Positions 51,201 to 64,000 of a stretch of DNA of 64,000 nucleotides are shown here, piece after piece. The notes beneath the pieces are model-generated. The model was not told the origin of the DNA, searched no databases, and saw only the letters and a list, made by a program, of their open reading frames with translations. Origin of the DNA: Allacma fusca (taxonomy: Eukaryota > Arthropoda > Collembola > Symphypleona > Sminthuridae). The stretch lies in the NCBI GenBank assembly GCA_947179485.1, contig OX359248.1, positions 53,764,386 to 53,828,385 on the forward strand. Direction: 5' to 3'. Every line of letters begins with the position of its first letter. Positions within the stretch are counted from its first letter, which is position 1. The translations under genes were made by a program, and so were the position numbers.

Positions 51201-52874
51201 TATGTTCCTGTCTCATATCTACAAAGCACGGCAGGTATACATAAAACGTAAATATTCAAACGTAGACAATTCTAACAACTTTCTCACATCACTGGTTTTA
51301 GATGTTCTTTTATGCATGTATCATTCTTTTATATACTAGGAACGGAATTGTTACCGACGAATTATTGCCCTCCTGTTTGGCATTTGAATTCTAGTTGTGG
51401 TATGCAGAAGTCTGAAATTAACCTGAAAGGTTTCTAACTTTTAAATGCGTTGTTTGCATTTGCAAGTATTTTGTAAATAAAATTATTACTACTCACACGA
51501 ACAACAATCATTTCTTGCTGTGATTTTTAGTTCAGTAAATATCGATGGCTGGGAAGCATTATTTATGGATAAGAAGCAAATGTGGACATATGTATCTATG
51601 TAGATATACATTTTTGTTTAGAATCCATCACCCAACGAAATTGTTACGAAGGAAAAGTGAGCATCTATGTTTATCGTAATAATGCAAATATTCGTATTTG
51701 CTCCTTAAGAATTTCCCATATGCTTACTTTTACCCTTCCCAACAGTCACGTATTTATTTATTTCTGAGAAATAGTAGAGTGTGGGCAAATATTGATGACG
51801 AGGTACGATATTGTTGCCGTTACTGTATGTACCTGTTAGTTTGGACGGAGTTCCGAAAAGGATGTCTTGCTGTTGTTGTTGTTGTCTTGTGTTTGTTTAT
51901 TTGTGCTGGAATGAGGACATAAAAAACGGATTGCCAATGATTTATATGGAAATGCTTTAATGATCCTTATAAATATTGGTTGCGATGAGGATGTTGTGGC
52001 TGATGGCATAATTGAAGATGTGGTTTATGCTTTGTGGGAGGTTGAATTTGATATCCTGTATGACACGTATCCATGGACATACGCCTGGGCATGTTGCATA
52101 TTAATGCATATATGTAATTACCCGTACCTATGAAATGTTTGTATGTACGGATGATTTTGAAGTGTTTATGAATGGATGGGATTATTAAACGAGATCTACA
52201 TATTTTCTGGTAATAATTATTGTTGTGAGCAGGTTAGTACCCCATTTACAAAGCAAGGGGAGTAATCGCCAAAGAATGGTAATTTTAAAGCAACTACGTA
52301 AGTGTTATTAGGTGTGTGTAGCTATTAAACTTCCGATACAAACATGATTCGAGTATTTTGTCTATTCACCTAAATAATTAGTTACATATCACTGCATCAC
52401 ATAGGTTAAGAAGTATTTGAGAACATTTGAAATGGGTTGTTGAATTAAATAACTACTAATACTTAATGTGACGTAAGGAAGAACTCAACTGATATAAGAA
52501 ATAAATTGTCTGGAAAATTACGAAAGATTAAAAAAGTAATTTAACTTTTAGTACGATGAATATATTCCACTTATTAAAGCATATCTGATTATAATTGCCC
52601 TTGTTAGCAGCAGGTACGTATGTATGTAATAATTATTATGATTTTCCTATTTTGCTTCTTATCCGATGACATGATATTTACTCAGAGTGGAAATTGTTAC
52701 CTTTGTAATTTAGTGGACGATGCACTTTGTGCATTTACATTTTGCATCTGAATAATTGCTACAGTATCTGCATAGTTGCAGTTGCAGGCTAGAAAGACTG
52801 TATTTATACATAATTATATGTACTTGATAACTTGAATTATTTTTGCAATGTTTTTTTCCCATTTATTCTCACCG

Positions 52875-52911
<37 letters not shown>

Positions 52912-54531
52912 TCTGGCTCGCTAGTCCTGTCTCCCTGATATGTGACTAGTGTGGATTACAGTAATGTCTGACTGACTGTGAGCTGTAGAAAAGGGTCGTG
53001 CTTTATTTTTCTTGTGTTGAATTGCATAGTTGTTGGAATGGATCCTCCTGTTCTGTACAGACTTTCATGTTCAACTTGATGTTTCATCTTGTCTCTCCTC
53101 CGAGTTTCTTGTTGGAGTTATCATGCAATGCATTTGATACGTGTAATTAGTTAAGTCTAATAATATGTATATGTACTTGGGACGTTCAGGCGCGAGACAA
53201 GTTTTCATCCAACACGGTGTTGGGTTCTCTGTAATTATTTGAATGTTTTTCGCACAGCAACATCCTCACGCTCTTCAATTAAATTTTCTTACCTGGTAAA
53301 GCATCTTTGGAAATTACTATGCTTGGGACGAAAATAAATGCTTATTGTGTATGCGTGTGTGTTCAGAGAGGTCTACATATCTTCCGTATACCTGTTCTTT
53401 CAGTCTTGTTCTTGTTATGAGTTATTATTATTATTCGTTTAGCAGTTTCGCGGAACATGCTATCTATATTTTCACCAAAATCCCCTGTAAAAGTGGGATT
53501 TCATTTCATGCATAATCATGTCTGGCTCCGGATTGTATAACAGCACTTACTTATTATTCTCTCATTACAACTGACTCTGTATACTATACTTTGTAGTTCA
53601 TACATAGGTAGGATGTGTACAGAGTCCTCATAGTGCTCCCACTCTGGAGCTATATGCATACGGATTACATGCTGATAGACATCCAGACAGACGAGACATT
53701 CAGTGTCCGTGTGGATCTCGTACATTCCTCAGGAATGTAGAGACTTGCGATGTCTAATTTTTTGCAAAGGTCGTTCCCACACCAACTCTTGGTCACGGAT
53801 TTCGTTTATTTTCCTGTATAATAGATATTACTTTTAACTCGTCTGCTTCTGCCTTGTTTTGACCTGTAGTAACTACTCTGCTGATTATGACTTTGTATGT
53901 ATCTCTACGAACCATATCCATATCTAGAGAGATACTTAATAGCAAGCACACAGAAGTACCATTCATATGTGTACATATGTAAGTAGTAAGTATGTACGTT
54001 CATACAAAAATCCTACTTACATCTCTGTATGGTATCACACGGTGGTCGAGGAGGGACGTGCATATTGGAGTAGGTTGTTGTTGTGACGGTGGAAGTGGGA
54101 TTTTTCTATGAGATTTGAAGATTTTATAACAACTCCAACTATGGCATGTATATCAATACATAAGGCGGTAATGGGAAAGAAAATTGCAATGTGAGCTCTT
54201 CGGGTTTCCCTCGTGTAAATTGAGTGCTTATTTTTTATATGTAACTACGACTCTGGGTCCCAGAGTCGCTTTTGGTGCCTCTGTGGTCGGATCCTTAACC
54301 GTGAGATGATAACATGGAAGAGGAATGTTTTGTAGTCCCATACAAAGTCCAGGCGTATGTGGATTTCAGGGAGTTTTTTTTCCTTTGAGGAGATTCTGTA
54401 AATTTTGAGTGAGATTAGATGAGCATAAAGATGAGCTAAAAGTGAAGATAGGTTGAGGGGGAGATTCGTGATGCAACTGGAGCAGTGTGAATGTTAATGC
54501 TGTATGACCGTGCGGTAGTGTATAGTTTAAC
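48287..54531. other. Gene-poor region after AGGF1
   Basis: The first part must hold the AGGF1 3' UTR. The + strand stays T- and G-rich across most of the interval, as in the introns of + strand genes, which could mean a long 3' UTR or the large intron of another + strand gene. No exon with a recognisable protein domain was found on either strand. Poly-A signal candidates are present (for example AATAAA-like motifs near 50442 and 50489) but not assignable. Confidence 0.4.
52878..52908. repeat. (CT)n microsatellite
   Basis: About 31 bp of uninterrupted CT. Similar shorter CT or GA tracts recur at 56210, 57240, 59240, 60957, 62516 and 63850, making the right-hand 12 kb unusually rich in them. 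Confidence 0.9.
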
Positions 54532-56041
54532 GATGTTAGGCCAACTGCCACCTACAAAACTGCCACCGCGGCCAACTGCCACCTGGTCAACTGCCACTAG
54601 GCCAACCGCCACTAGGCCAATTGCCCCTTCCTTTAAAACTGAAAATTTTGGCCAACTGCCTCCTGGCCTACTGCCACCATGACCAACTGCCACTTTCATT
54701 GTTAAAGTCTCATACTAATGCCCATGGTAGAGAACGAGCATAAGATTTTATAATAAGACTGCTTGTGAGCATAGGACATTATAATGTGACTGCTTGTGAG
54801 CATAGGACATTATAATGTGACTGCTTGTGAGCATAGGACATTATAATGTGACTGAGCATGGGACATTATAATGTGACTGAGCATGGGACATTATAATGTG
54901 ACTGCTTGTGAGCATAGGACATTATAATGTGACTGAGCATGGGACATTATAATGTGACTGCTTGTGAGCATAGGGCATTATAATGTGACTGAGCATGGGA
55001 CATTATAATGTGACTGCTTGTGAGCATAGGGCATTATAATGTGACTGCTTGTGAGCATAGGACATTATAATGTGACTGAGCATGGGACATTATAATGTGA
55101 CTGCTTGTGAGCATTGGACATTATAATGTGACTGAGCATGGGACATTATAATGTGACTGCTTATGAGCATAGGACTGTAACATGTGACTGAGCATAGGAC
55201 TTTAACAGGTGACTGAGCATAGGACTGTAACATGTGACTGAGCATAGGACTTTAACAGGTGACTGAGCATAGGACTGTAACATGTGACTGAGCATAGGAC
55301 TTTAACATGTGACTGAGCATAGGACTTTAACATGTGACTGAGCATAGGACTGTAACATGTGACTGAGCATAGGACTTTAACATGTGACTGAGCATAGGAA
55401 TTTAACATGTGACTGAGCATAGGACTTTAACATGTGACTGAGCATAGGACTTTAACATGTGACTGAGCATAGGACTTTAACATGTGACTGAGCATAGGAC
55501 TTTAACATGTGACTGAGCATAGGACTTTAACATGTGACTGAGCATATGACTTTAACATGTGACTGAGCATATGACTTTAACATGTGACTGAGCATATGAC
55601 TTTAACATGTGACTGAGCATAGGACTTTAACATGTGACTGAGCATATGACTTTAACATGTGACTGAGCATAGGACTTTAACATGTGACTGAGCATAGGAC
55701 TTTAACATGTGACTGAGCATAGGACTTTAACATGTGACTGAGCATAGGACTTTAACATGTGACTGAGCATAGGACTTTAACATGTGACTGAGCATAGGAC
55801 TTTAACATGTGACTGAGCATAGGACTTTAACATGTGACTGAGCATAGGATTTTAACATGTGACTGAGCATATTACTTTAACATGTGACTTGAGGAATTAT
55901 GAGGCAGTTGGCCTAGGGGCAGTTGGGCTTAGGGGCAGTTGGCCTCGAATTCGCGAGGTGGTGGCAGTTGGTCATAGGGCAGTTGGCCTAGTGGCAGTTG
56001 GCCGCGGTGGCAGTTGTGGGGGTGGCAGTTGGCCGGACACG
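54532..56041. mobile_element. Foldback element with iterated arms and minisatellite core
   Basis: The left arm (54532 to about 54695) and right arm (about 55897-56041) are inverted and built from iterations of GGCCAACTGCCAC / GTGGCAGTTGGCC at roughly 15-18 bp spacing. The outermost 50 bp pair best, sharing GGCCAACTGCCACC and ACTGCCACCGCGGCCAACTG. TAGTTTAAC stands directly outside each end (54523-54531 and 56042-56050), a 9-bp target duplication. Between the arms is a 1.15-kb minisatellite. The 9-bp duplication and iterated arms recall Drosophila FB foldback and Mutator-like elements; 8 bp of it would also fit hAT. No transposase is present. Confidence 0.85.
54739..55889. repeat. Minisatellite of 25- and 31-bp units
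   Basis: Two blocks. In the first (to about 55160), units begin GACTGAGCATGGGAC (25 bp) or carry an extra CTTGTG after GACTG (31 bp), end in ATTATAATGT, and partly alternate as a higher-order pair. In the second (to 55889), about 29 copies begin GACTGAGCATAGGAC and end TTTAACATGT. Sub-variants such as GCATATGAC cluster at 55540-55645, a sign of local copying. It lies wholly within the foldback element. Confidence 0.95.
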
Positions 56042-56050
56042 TAGTTTAAC

Positions 56051-59000
56051 TACTTGTGGTAAGCAGCACCTGTGCTATGTATTTGTATCGTCTGCCTGAT
56101 GATGATCATCCTTGTGTCTCGTTCCAAGTCATTGAATAGTTAAGTTGTAGTTCTCTCTGTCTCTCTCTCACTCACTATCTCTCTCTTTATATTTAATGCT
56201 TCCTCTCTCTCTCTCTCTTTGGTTTACTCAGACAATCATACATGCGGGGTTGGGTAAGAATCAGAAGTAAAAATAATTCACTCAAATTTTACCATGTAAA
56301 AGTACATGTTAAATTTTGCCTCATGTTAAAAAACAAATGATGGGAACTATTCGGTAGTAATTACATTGAAATAAATCAAGTTCCTAACTTTGGCATCTTC
56401 ACTATGATTATACAGGTGTTCACCTTTTCTACGCAAATCTTCTCTCGACAGCTTAGTTTTGTCTCTTAGCTGACAAATAAATTTGGTAGCAAAGAAGAAG
56501 TAGAAGTTGATTAAGAACTTGGTAGCGAATGCATAAACGTAGCTGCCTTTGCACTTCCACCCGTTGATTGCACCAGTCGTGTGCAGAATATCTGTAGACA
56601 TTGTTGTTGTGTATAGTTAATATGATTATAGATATCTACAATACAGAAGGTGCACCATATCTTTTTTCATTAGGGTTTTAAAGCACACACAACACCCAGG
56701 CATACCCGCTCACTATTTTCATTGTCTAGTCCATGTCTACCCTCAGCTATACACATTTATCCCCAGCTGGTCTTGGTCTCAGAGGTGAATTCATAAATGG
56801 GAGTATTTATGATTCCTATAAGTATTTGGAGCTCCCTTGTAGAGGAGGTTATAAACGGAATGTTAATTTATGCTCAGTAGAAATTGTTATGTAAAATTCT
56901 AGCGGATTGTGCTTCCAATGCAATTCCTTAGCAGTCATGTTATTGGTGTACATGGTTTGAGACTACAGAAGCCGATGATAGAAAATATAGGGATTGCTAT
57001 CTACGCATAATTATGTAGATACGTACACTAATTGTATATCAAGAATAAATTGTAGTTTATGCCCATCATGTTTACCTACATGGAAATTACATTATACCTA
57101 GATACTTAATATCTCCACCTAATATATTACACATGTGGAACCCCACTGCCAAGGTTAGCTCTTCTTTTGGCTCTTCTCTCTTCCTTTCAGTATAGCAGGG
57201 ACATAGTCAGCTGTCTTATCTCCTTTTCTTTTCACGGAGTCTCTCTCTCTCTCTCTCTCTCTTCCCTATCTTCTCTCTCATTCTCCTCCCCACCTCATAG
57301 TGATGGCTGTGCATTAATTGAAAATTTATTTTAACAACAAAATAACTGGTTGGAAGAAACGTTTCCTATTTCCTTGGTGAGGATTTAAAAATATATCTAT
57401 TTGTCAGAGTGCTCATTTTCATCCGTATCTTACTTGTCAGTTGTGGTTCTTTGACGAGTTGTCAAACCATGACGGCCTCACTCTTGCTCCTCTCTTCCTC
57501 TCCTTCCAACTTTTCCCCCACCGTACAGATTGATATTCCTGGTTTCCTGTAGTGAAGTTAGTTATCCGCCTGTGCGTAAGTCATCTATGATTCTCACGTG
57601 TGCATCTGTACAGATAAAAAAAAATCCGGAGTAATAGGGACATAAAGTATGAATTAGTATGTAGTCAATAAGTTTGAGGATGTGTGAAATATAAATATGT
57701 AAAATTATGTATGGGTGTAGGCTGATATGATTCCTTGAGAGCTGAAGTTACTGTGATTATTTTGTATACACGCATCTGTGTACTACGGAGTGAAAGTACA
57801 TATACATAGTGGGATGTTCTGGAGAAAGTCAAAGCTTGCGTGATCCGTTTGAGTCCTGAGGTACCAGTGGTGGACGGGAGGGAAATGAGAGAATATTTTT
57901 AACTTTCAATTTCCGTGGAAAATTCCATTATATGTGCAAGGATCCTTTTGGGAAGTCCTGTTGTTGGAGTTATGGAAATTAGTCTGGTGTTGTTCTTAAG
58001 ACTGTAATATCTACTCTCTTCACGTGACTCATTTTTTGGTGGCTTGGACGGAAGGGGACCTTTGGGGTAGGGACGAGTATCTATATGCCCCTACTTGAGA
58101 TAGTTGTGATAGTCAACTGGACAGGAGATCGTGCCAAGGCTACTATTGTGGTGGAAGGGAGAAGAAAGACTTGGTCATACGGCTTGACTCCACCAAGTGC
58201 TTAGTTATATAAAATCCGGATGAATGGGTTGGAAGTATGTTAGTATCTTGCCGTTGTGACAACGAGGAGTCCATGCGTCTCACTTGCTTTTTTCGGGCCG
58301 TTTCTCATTACCTCAACTCCCAGACTCGTTCGGTAGACATTCTCTAATTTCCTCTCGGCTTCTCAGCTTACAATCAGACGAATATTTTGTTATTTCAAAT
58401 TTTCCCCTATTTTTATCCCAAGATTTCATCAAATAACGTCTTAATTATCCAGGTCTGCTGAGTTTTCAGAAAATATTCTAAAATTTGATCTTTAAAATTC
58501 ACATCATTAGAAGGTTTCAGCTATAGCTCTAAATTTCTCACTTACAGTGTAGAGTTTTCGTTAAAAAATTGATTCAATCTATAATAAAAAGTTAACTCCA
58601 TTTTTTTTTGATATCACTCATTCAGTTAAATTTGCTAAGTACAATTTTGAAGTTGTTTAAATAATTACTTTAAAATAAATAAATTTAAATTTTCACTCCC
58701 CCGAATAATCCTCACCCCCATCTTATAGTAAGATTTGAAAACCTTGAAAGGTAACTAAAGTAATCAGTGAAATAGAGATTTTGGGAAGATTTAAAATTGC
58801 AGAGTAACTTCTTAAAAATTTCTTGTTCTACTGAGAAGGCTGATTACTTCCAAGGATTTTCCCCAAAGGCTAAGTAGGATTTCTGGCCTAGAGAAATTTA
58901 GGATTTTAGTAGTTTAGACACTTTTAGTAGTGTTACCAGTTATCCGTCGACACATAGTGTTACATGGTAGGAATTCCTGTACAGATATACATTATGCGCC

Positions 59001-62000
59001 TGATACATGTTACACAATAAGTACACTTGTTTGTCTCCGTTTGGACTTCATCCCATGTGTTTATAGATCTGAGAAGTAACGCTAGTATTTGGTTGAAGTT
59101 GTTGGATGTTGTGGTTGTGTTGAAGAATGTACATTACTACCACAACTACCTCTGCATAGGAAAATTCTATCGCAGGGTGCGTAACTCAATCAAGTGAAAA
59201 AGTAAAGAAAAAAATAGCAAGACATAGAGAGTTAGAAGAGAGAGAGAGAGAGACAAGTTTCAGTAGAAGTACATACAAAGGGAACAAAAAGAAACGAGAA
59301 GGTTGAAGAGGAATGCTGTTTTTGTTGGCCTGCTGAACATTTCTATATGACAGTGGCGGCAGCAAATATGGATTGGAGCCGCAACTATTTCTACGACGAC
59401 TGTCGGCCCGCATTAATATCCTTTCGTGTAATTAGTGCTACATCTTAATTAGTACGATACAAGAACCACAGTGAAAAAAAATAAAATTTCCTCCAGTGGA
59501 ACATTTTTCATCCGTTGACTGTGTTTCGAGATTTCCAATTTTTTTTTACAAATCCAGAACCGTCTGCGTTTTTTTTTCTCTCTTTGCTCCTATTTCCCTG
59601 AAGGAAATAGCCGGTAACTGGAAATATCCTCCTGAACATTGATTTTCCCCTCTTAATATCCGGCTGGGGGTTGAAATCGTTCCCAAAAACTAATTGCCAA
59701 CGTCTGGAGATTACTACGTAGATTTCTGGCGGAGATTGAGTTTTTTTTTTACGTTGACTCATACATAACTGCGTAGTCTTGTTAATTTCTCCAGATTTGG
59801 TAAAAGAAAATTGTTCCTTGAAGTTTTTCTAAATCTACCTAATAGTTATTCCCATTCAAACCAAAGAGACCACTATTCACGTTATGGAGAGACACCAGCT
59901 TTGGAACGGGTTTAGTCACTCACAACATCAAGTGGAATTGAAGTTTGTGCTCATACTTAGTTTGATTATTAATCACATTCACTTTTCCCATGGTAAGTGG
60001 AACTAAGTTTTCCGTAATAATTGTGCATGTGTAACTTATGAGTTAATTTACAAGGGATATTTTTAGTATTGGCTTTTACCGCCCGTTTGTCTCGATTAAT
60101 ATTTTTTTTGTCGGCAGTTCTACCCATGCTGTGTATGTAAGTGTAATAATTATTATAGTATGCATACTCATTCCATGGCTCCATTATATATAAAGTCACT
60201 CCCATGTGCTCTCAGTCGTAGGTTGAGTTTAAATCGCCATTTCATGCACATTTCCTAATTTAAAATACGTGTGGGCCTGGCATTCGAGGAAATTAGATTG
60301 GACTGTAAAAATGTTTTTTTTTATTCTGAGGTGGTTCATATTAAGACAGGATTTTGTGACTGTATGCAAAAGCAATTTTTTTGGTATATGCGTGTATAGG
60401 TATAATTACACTTGTATGGAAATATACTGTCTATAGTGTCTACAAAACTCCGTTTATATCTATATCCCTGGGATCTACAATTATTCAAAAACAGGACAGT
60501 ATTTATATCTCCGTGGATGTGCATACACACTGTACGTATAAAAATTTGGGAGGATCCAGGGTAGAGCTAAGGAGCATCTTGAGATTTACAAACATACATG
60601 TGTGTGTAACTATTATGTGCCTGTGAAAATAGTAGTTGATGTGGTTTATTTTGCCACAGGAGAATTTGCTACGGAGAGATTTTTACCCACCTGAATTATT
60701 TTATTTACATTACAACTTACAGCTTGTGTGAGAATGAAGGGATTATGGAATATAAGTGGGTTCTGTTGTTAATCACAGTTGAATTTTGGCTCCTGATGAT
60801 CAAGATTCCAAAGCCTACGCACAATCTTGTGACTAGCTGATTCTAGTTCATATATTAATTTTTGATATAGTTACATTTATGTATTTTATGGATTCCAGTC
60901 GACAGTTTGCCTTACCAATACATAATTACATGTGTTCCGAAATGTTTCCAGTGAACCTCTCTCTCTCTCTCTCCTCTCGATAATATCACCCCTGTCGCTG
61001 TTCTGTGTAGGTTAGTGCGGAAGATTGAATATGTGTTACTTTTTTCAAAATGAGACCTTGGCTTTGACTATAAGCTTTTGCCAGTCTATTATGCATATTT
61101 GAAATGCTGCATATTCAGTAGTCAGCTACCACACCAAAGTCGCGACTACTGTATATGTACACGTATAATTATATATGTCTACCGGAAAGCTTCAATTTTC
61201 ACAGCATTTCCATCAGCCTTGCTAGCTTTTGTAGCCCTAGGTCTACATTCTATGAAATATGTAATTATGAATACTAATTGTACATATAGTCCCTCGTTTA
61301 AATTGCTTTTGCGTTTCTGTAATAACCGTCCCGCATAGATGCTCATTCGTGAAATATTCCAAGACTCATAGGTTTTTGTATGTACTACATATGTCTCTGA
61401 GGTTCCCTAGTGTCAAGTTAGGCTGAAGCTGTACATGTTCATTCCTTAATCATATTTTGAATTTGATTTGGATTTGGATTTCTACATGATTTAACTTTCA
61501 TTCATAATTTTTTGTGTGTCGGTACCTCCTCAAGGGTTAAAATTCAAACCGCTTTGAGTATGACACATAACTTGTAATTAGACTTCTTCCGTAGGTACAC
61601 AACACCTATCCTTTCAGGAAGTGTATTGGAAATTTTTAGGGAAACTTGTCCTTTACAAAGTTGTTTGAGGCTTGTCCACATTTTAAATACAGGGGTCTGC
61701 CGAGATGTGTAGAGATAGGTAGAGAGTCGCCAGCTTAAGATGTGTAGGTAGATCTGTATGTATGTTACATGGGCACCCTTGCAAATAGCGCCCGCATATA
61801 TACATTTGCCTATAGAGTCAACTGGTGAAGTCAGAGATGTAGATATATGTATGTATGGTGAAGATGCGGTCCTCGAGATCTAGTAGACTGAGGACATGTG
61901 TGAGAAAGGGGAAGAGCGAAATAAAAGTTTTCTCATTACCAGTTATTATGGTTGTATTTTATTGGTCTTGGAAATGAATCACATTGCGTAAGTGCGTGGC

Positions 62001-64000
62001 GCTTGAGTATTATCATTATATATTGGTAGAAAAATGTAGTGAAAAGTTGCCTTTTCCCCCATGTCGACACAAAAGGTAGACGTTTCTTTCTCCATCCCTC
62101 GTATTCCCTCCTCCCTCCCAGTGATACATTACAATGTAAGAATTTCTGAGGAAACAAGTACCTATTTATTACGGACGGGGATCACTATACCAACTGTCAA
62201 AATGTTGATAGATTAAGCTCTTGCGTAGATTTATGATCGATTAGCTGAATTTTATGACTGCATCAATGAGTCTTCTTGGAATAAACAGCGTCCTCTCGGT
62301 AACCAGTCCCTTTGTAATTGCTGTCGTTGGTTTGGACGCCTTCTCCCTCCTAACGATCTTACATTCAAAATTCTTTATGGCTATTCCACTTTTTTAGTCT
62401 TTAGCGGGAAGTGAACGTTGGGAGAGACTCCCATATGGGACTCTTAATGATCGTTAAATATCGAGGCTGGTGATACTTAGATTTTTACAAGCATTATTTA
62501 CTGTAAGTATCCATGTCTCTCTCTCTCTTTCTCTTTCTCTGTCTATCCATCTATAATAATAATTATTATCGAAAGCTACTTTAAAGTCTAGTTAATGGAA
62601 ATTACTTAGAAATATGCCTCTCAGACAATGTTGATCTAACTCCCAGTTTCCCCAGGAGTCACAATATTGACCAGTGAACATTAGGCAATAACTTATTCCC
62701 TTGGTGTAATATGGGACGGTTTAGTAATAAAAAATGAAGGTTACGCATAGAACGTGAGTGCGAATTACTCGTCCTAGTGGAATATTCCAAGTGTGTGAGG
62801 AACCACTTCAATTATTATGGTTCGCAAATTATGGGATCTCCATTTTCTACTGTCGGACCACTTGGATTCCGACTTTTGATTGAATTCCCTCTCATAGTTG
62901 GGTATAGTGTACTGGAGACGCAGTCCATGGATAAACATGCATATATAAATGTGTGTTTTTACAGTAATTACATTATATAATACTTGATAATAATTATTCA
63001 CTCGGCTCCTGCCTCATACCATGCGTTACTCTTCTTCAAACTAACAATAAGGGAATGTACGTGAGAGATGTCTGTGCATGAATTAGTAGGATTTCATAAC
63101 TTAGGGCATCGTTGCTCATATGATCTTGTCTTACAATCTGATTGAAATACTGTATAGTGAGTCTTTTAGCATGTGATGCTGTTCGGAGCGAAAAAATGTG
63201 AGGCTTTTTTTTGCTGGGGCCGCACCACACGTGGAAAGCTATTATTGCAACACTAGATATACATAGATGATGCATGTAACTGTTGGATGATTTCTGTTCC
63301 TCCGTTGATGCAAAAAGGCTTGAAAGAAACAATGCGTAGTACTGGATGTATCTACGGATTTGTGTATTTTTATAATGTACTTACTCATGGTACTCCCAGT
63401 AATGTGCTGCCAATAAGGGATGCATAATTACATTAGGCAAGTTAGGTTGGGATGGAGCTTCTTCAGTATGTATAGCTAGTAATAATGTGCATTTGTTTGT
63501 GGGAAGAGGTTTTTGGTACAGACTGCATCTAAGTACCTATGTACATACACTGTAGAAGGACGAAGATGTAGATACATAGCTGGCAAAATTGAGCAGAGGT
63601 TTCGAGACGCACAGATTGCTTTGGCACACATGACATTATGTGAGCTCGGGAGTTTTTAGCAGTAGAAAGATCATGTAAAAATGTAGTTCGAAGCGTTGTT
63701 GTAAAAATTACTTGTTGGAAAAATCCTGAGAATTTGTGTGTACAATGTCGATGATGATAGTAATGATGATGATGATAGAGCATGGTGCATGTCTAGACAG
63801 TAGAGGACATGGAACGACGGACAGACGGATTAGTTTTTTGAAAGCCTCTCATTCTCTCTCTCTCTCTTTCTATCCTGGTTACAGTGGGCTATTACTATTA
63901 GAGACCCCGTTGTACTCGGCAAGATCTCTTTCCCGATAGTGGCTAAAATGCTCTTGGACCTTGTCGTTTACCGCAATGCTATTTTTTTTAGCCTTATGAG
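56051..64000. other. Gene-poor region at the right edge
   Basis: No gene is supported. The + strand is mostly T/G-rich with frequent ATGTATGTA and CT tracts. Open frames are short; one at 56601-56347 on the - strand has a charged C-terminal half but no family match. The region may be intronic to a gene whose exons lie beyond the window. Confidence 0.4.
57240..57262. repeat. (CT)n microsatellite
   Basis: About 23 bp of CT followed by a longer imperfect C/T tract to about 57290. Confidence 0.85.

Noticed and set aside
55202..55420. 72-codon reverse-strand frame with a 25-residue protein repeat
   Set aside because: It is simply the 25-bp unit read three times per period; no start context or family.
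54739..55889. Regular repeats resembling a CRISPR array
   Set aside because: Units are tandem without unique spacers, in a eukaryotic genome, inside a foldback element; it is a minisatellite.
56347..56601. 84-codon reverse-strand frame with charged C-terminal half
   Set aside because: Contains a near-duplicated FATKF phrase and no recognisable domain or splice context; not enough to call a gene.

Overview
This is a eukaryotic nuclear window, most likely from an arthropod (insect or another hexapod such as a springtail; I cannot fix the species). It is AT-rich, with small introns bounded by GT and AG. Its four recognisable genes are animal housekeeping or chromatin genes, and the SET domain of the first reads closest to the fly Ash1 sequence as I remember it.

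Layout: (1) 1-10.6 kb, + strand: ash1, a histone H3K36 methyltransferase gene with 11 coding exons and 2,553 codons, complete from ATG to stop. Introns 4 and 9 each carry a look-alike box C/D snoRNA. (2) 10.6-15.1 kb: AT-rich gap between two converging genes. (3) 15.1-18.3 kb, - strand: mitochondrial ClpX, 10 coding exons and about 673 residues. Strand composition and splice-like sites suggest its transcript starts near 20.4 kb. (4) 20.4-33.8 kb: intergenic repeats, including a hAT-type MITE, a decayed DIRS/Ty3-like reverse transcriptase, CGGTT-rich blocks and a 2-kb foldback element with 425-bp inverted arms. (5) 34.2-35.1 kb, + strand: ribosomal protein S17, three exons. (6) 35.2-40.6 kb: a LINE relic, then two MITEs only 28 bp apart, then a CCGGGTA-rich repeat. 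(7) 40.7-48.3 kb, + strand: AGGF1 homologue (coiled coil, OCRE, FHA, G-patch), eight coding exons, with a hAT-type MITE in intron 7. (8) 48.3-64 kb: no gene I can support. The + strand is T/G-rich, as in transcribed introns or UTRs, with CT microsatellites and a striking foldback element whose core is a 1.15-kb minisatellite.

The genes form no operon or shared pathway: chromatin methylation (ash1), mitochondrial protein unfolding (ClpX), translation (RpS17) and a splicing-type nuclear adaptor (AGGF1). The most notable new structures are the paired intronic snoRNA candidates, an ash1 PHD finger interrupted by about 180 residues, a hairpin over the last ash1 5' splice site, and five elements for which I could read both ends and target-site duplications directly. 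Exon coordinates come from reading splice sites and matching remembered family sequences, with no transcript data.
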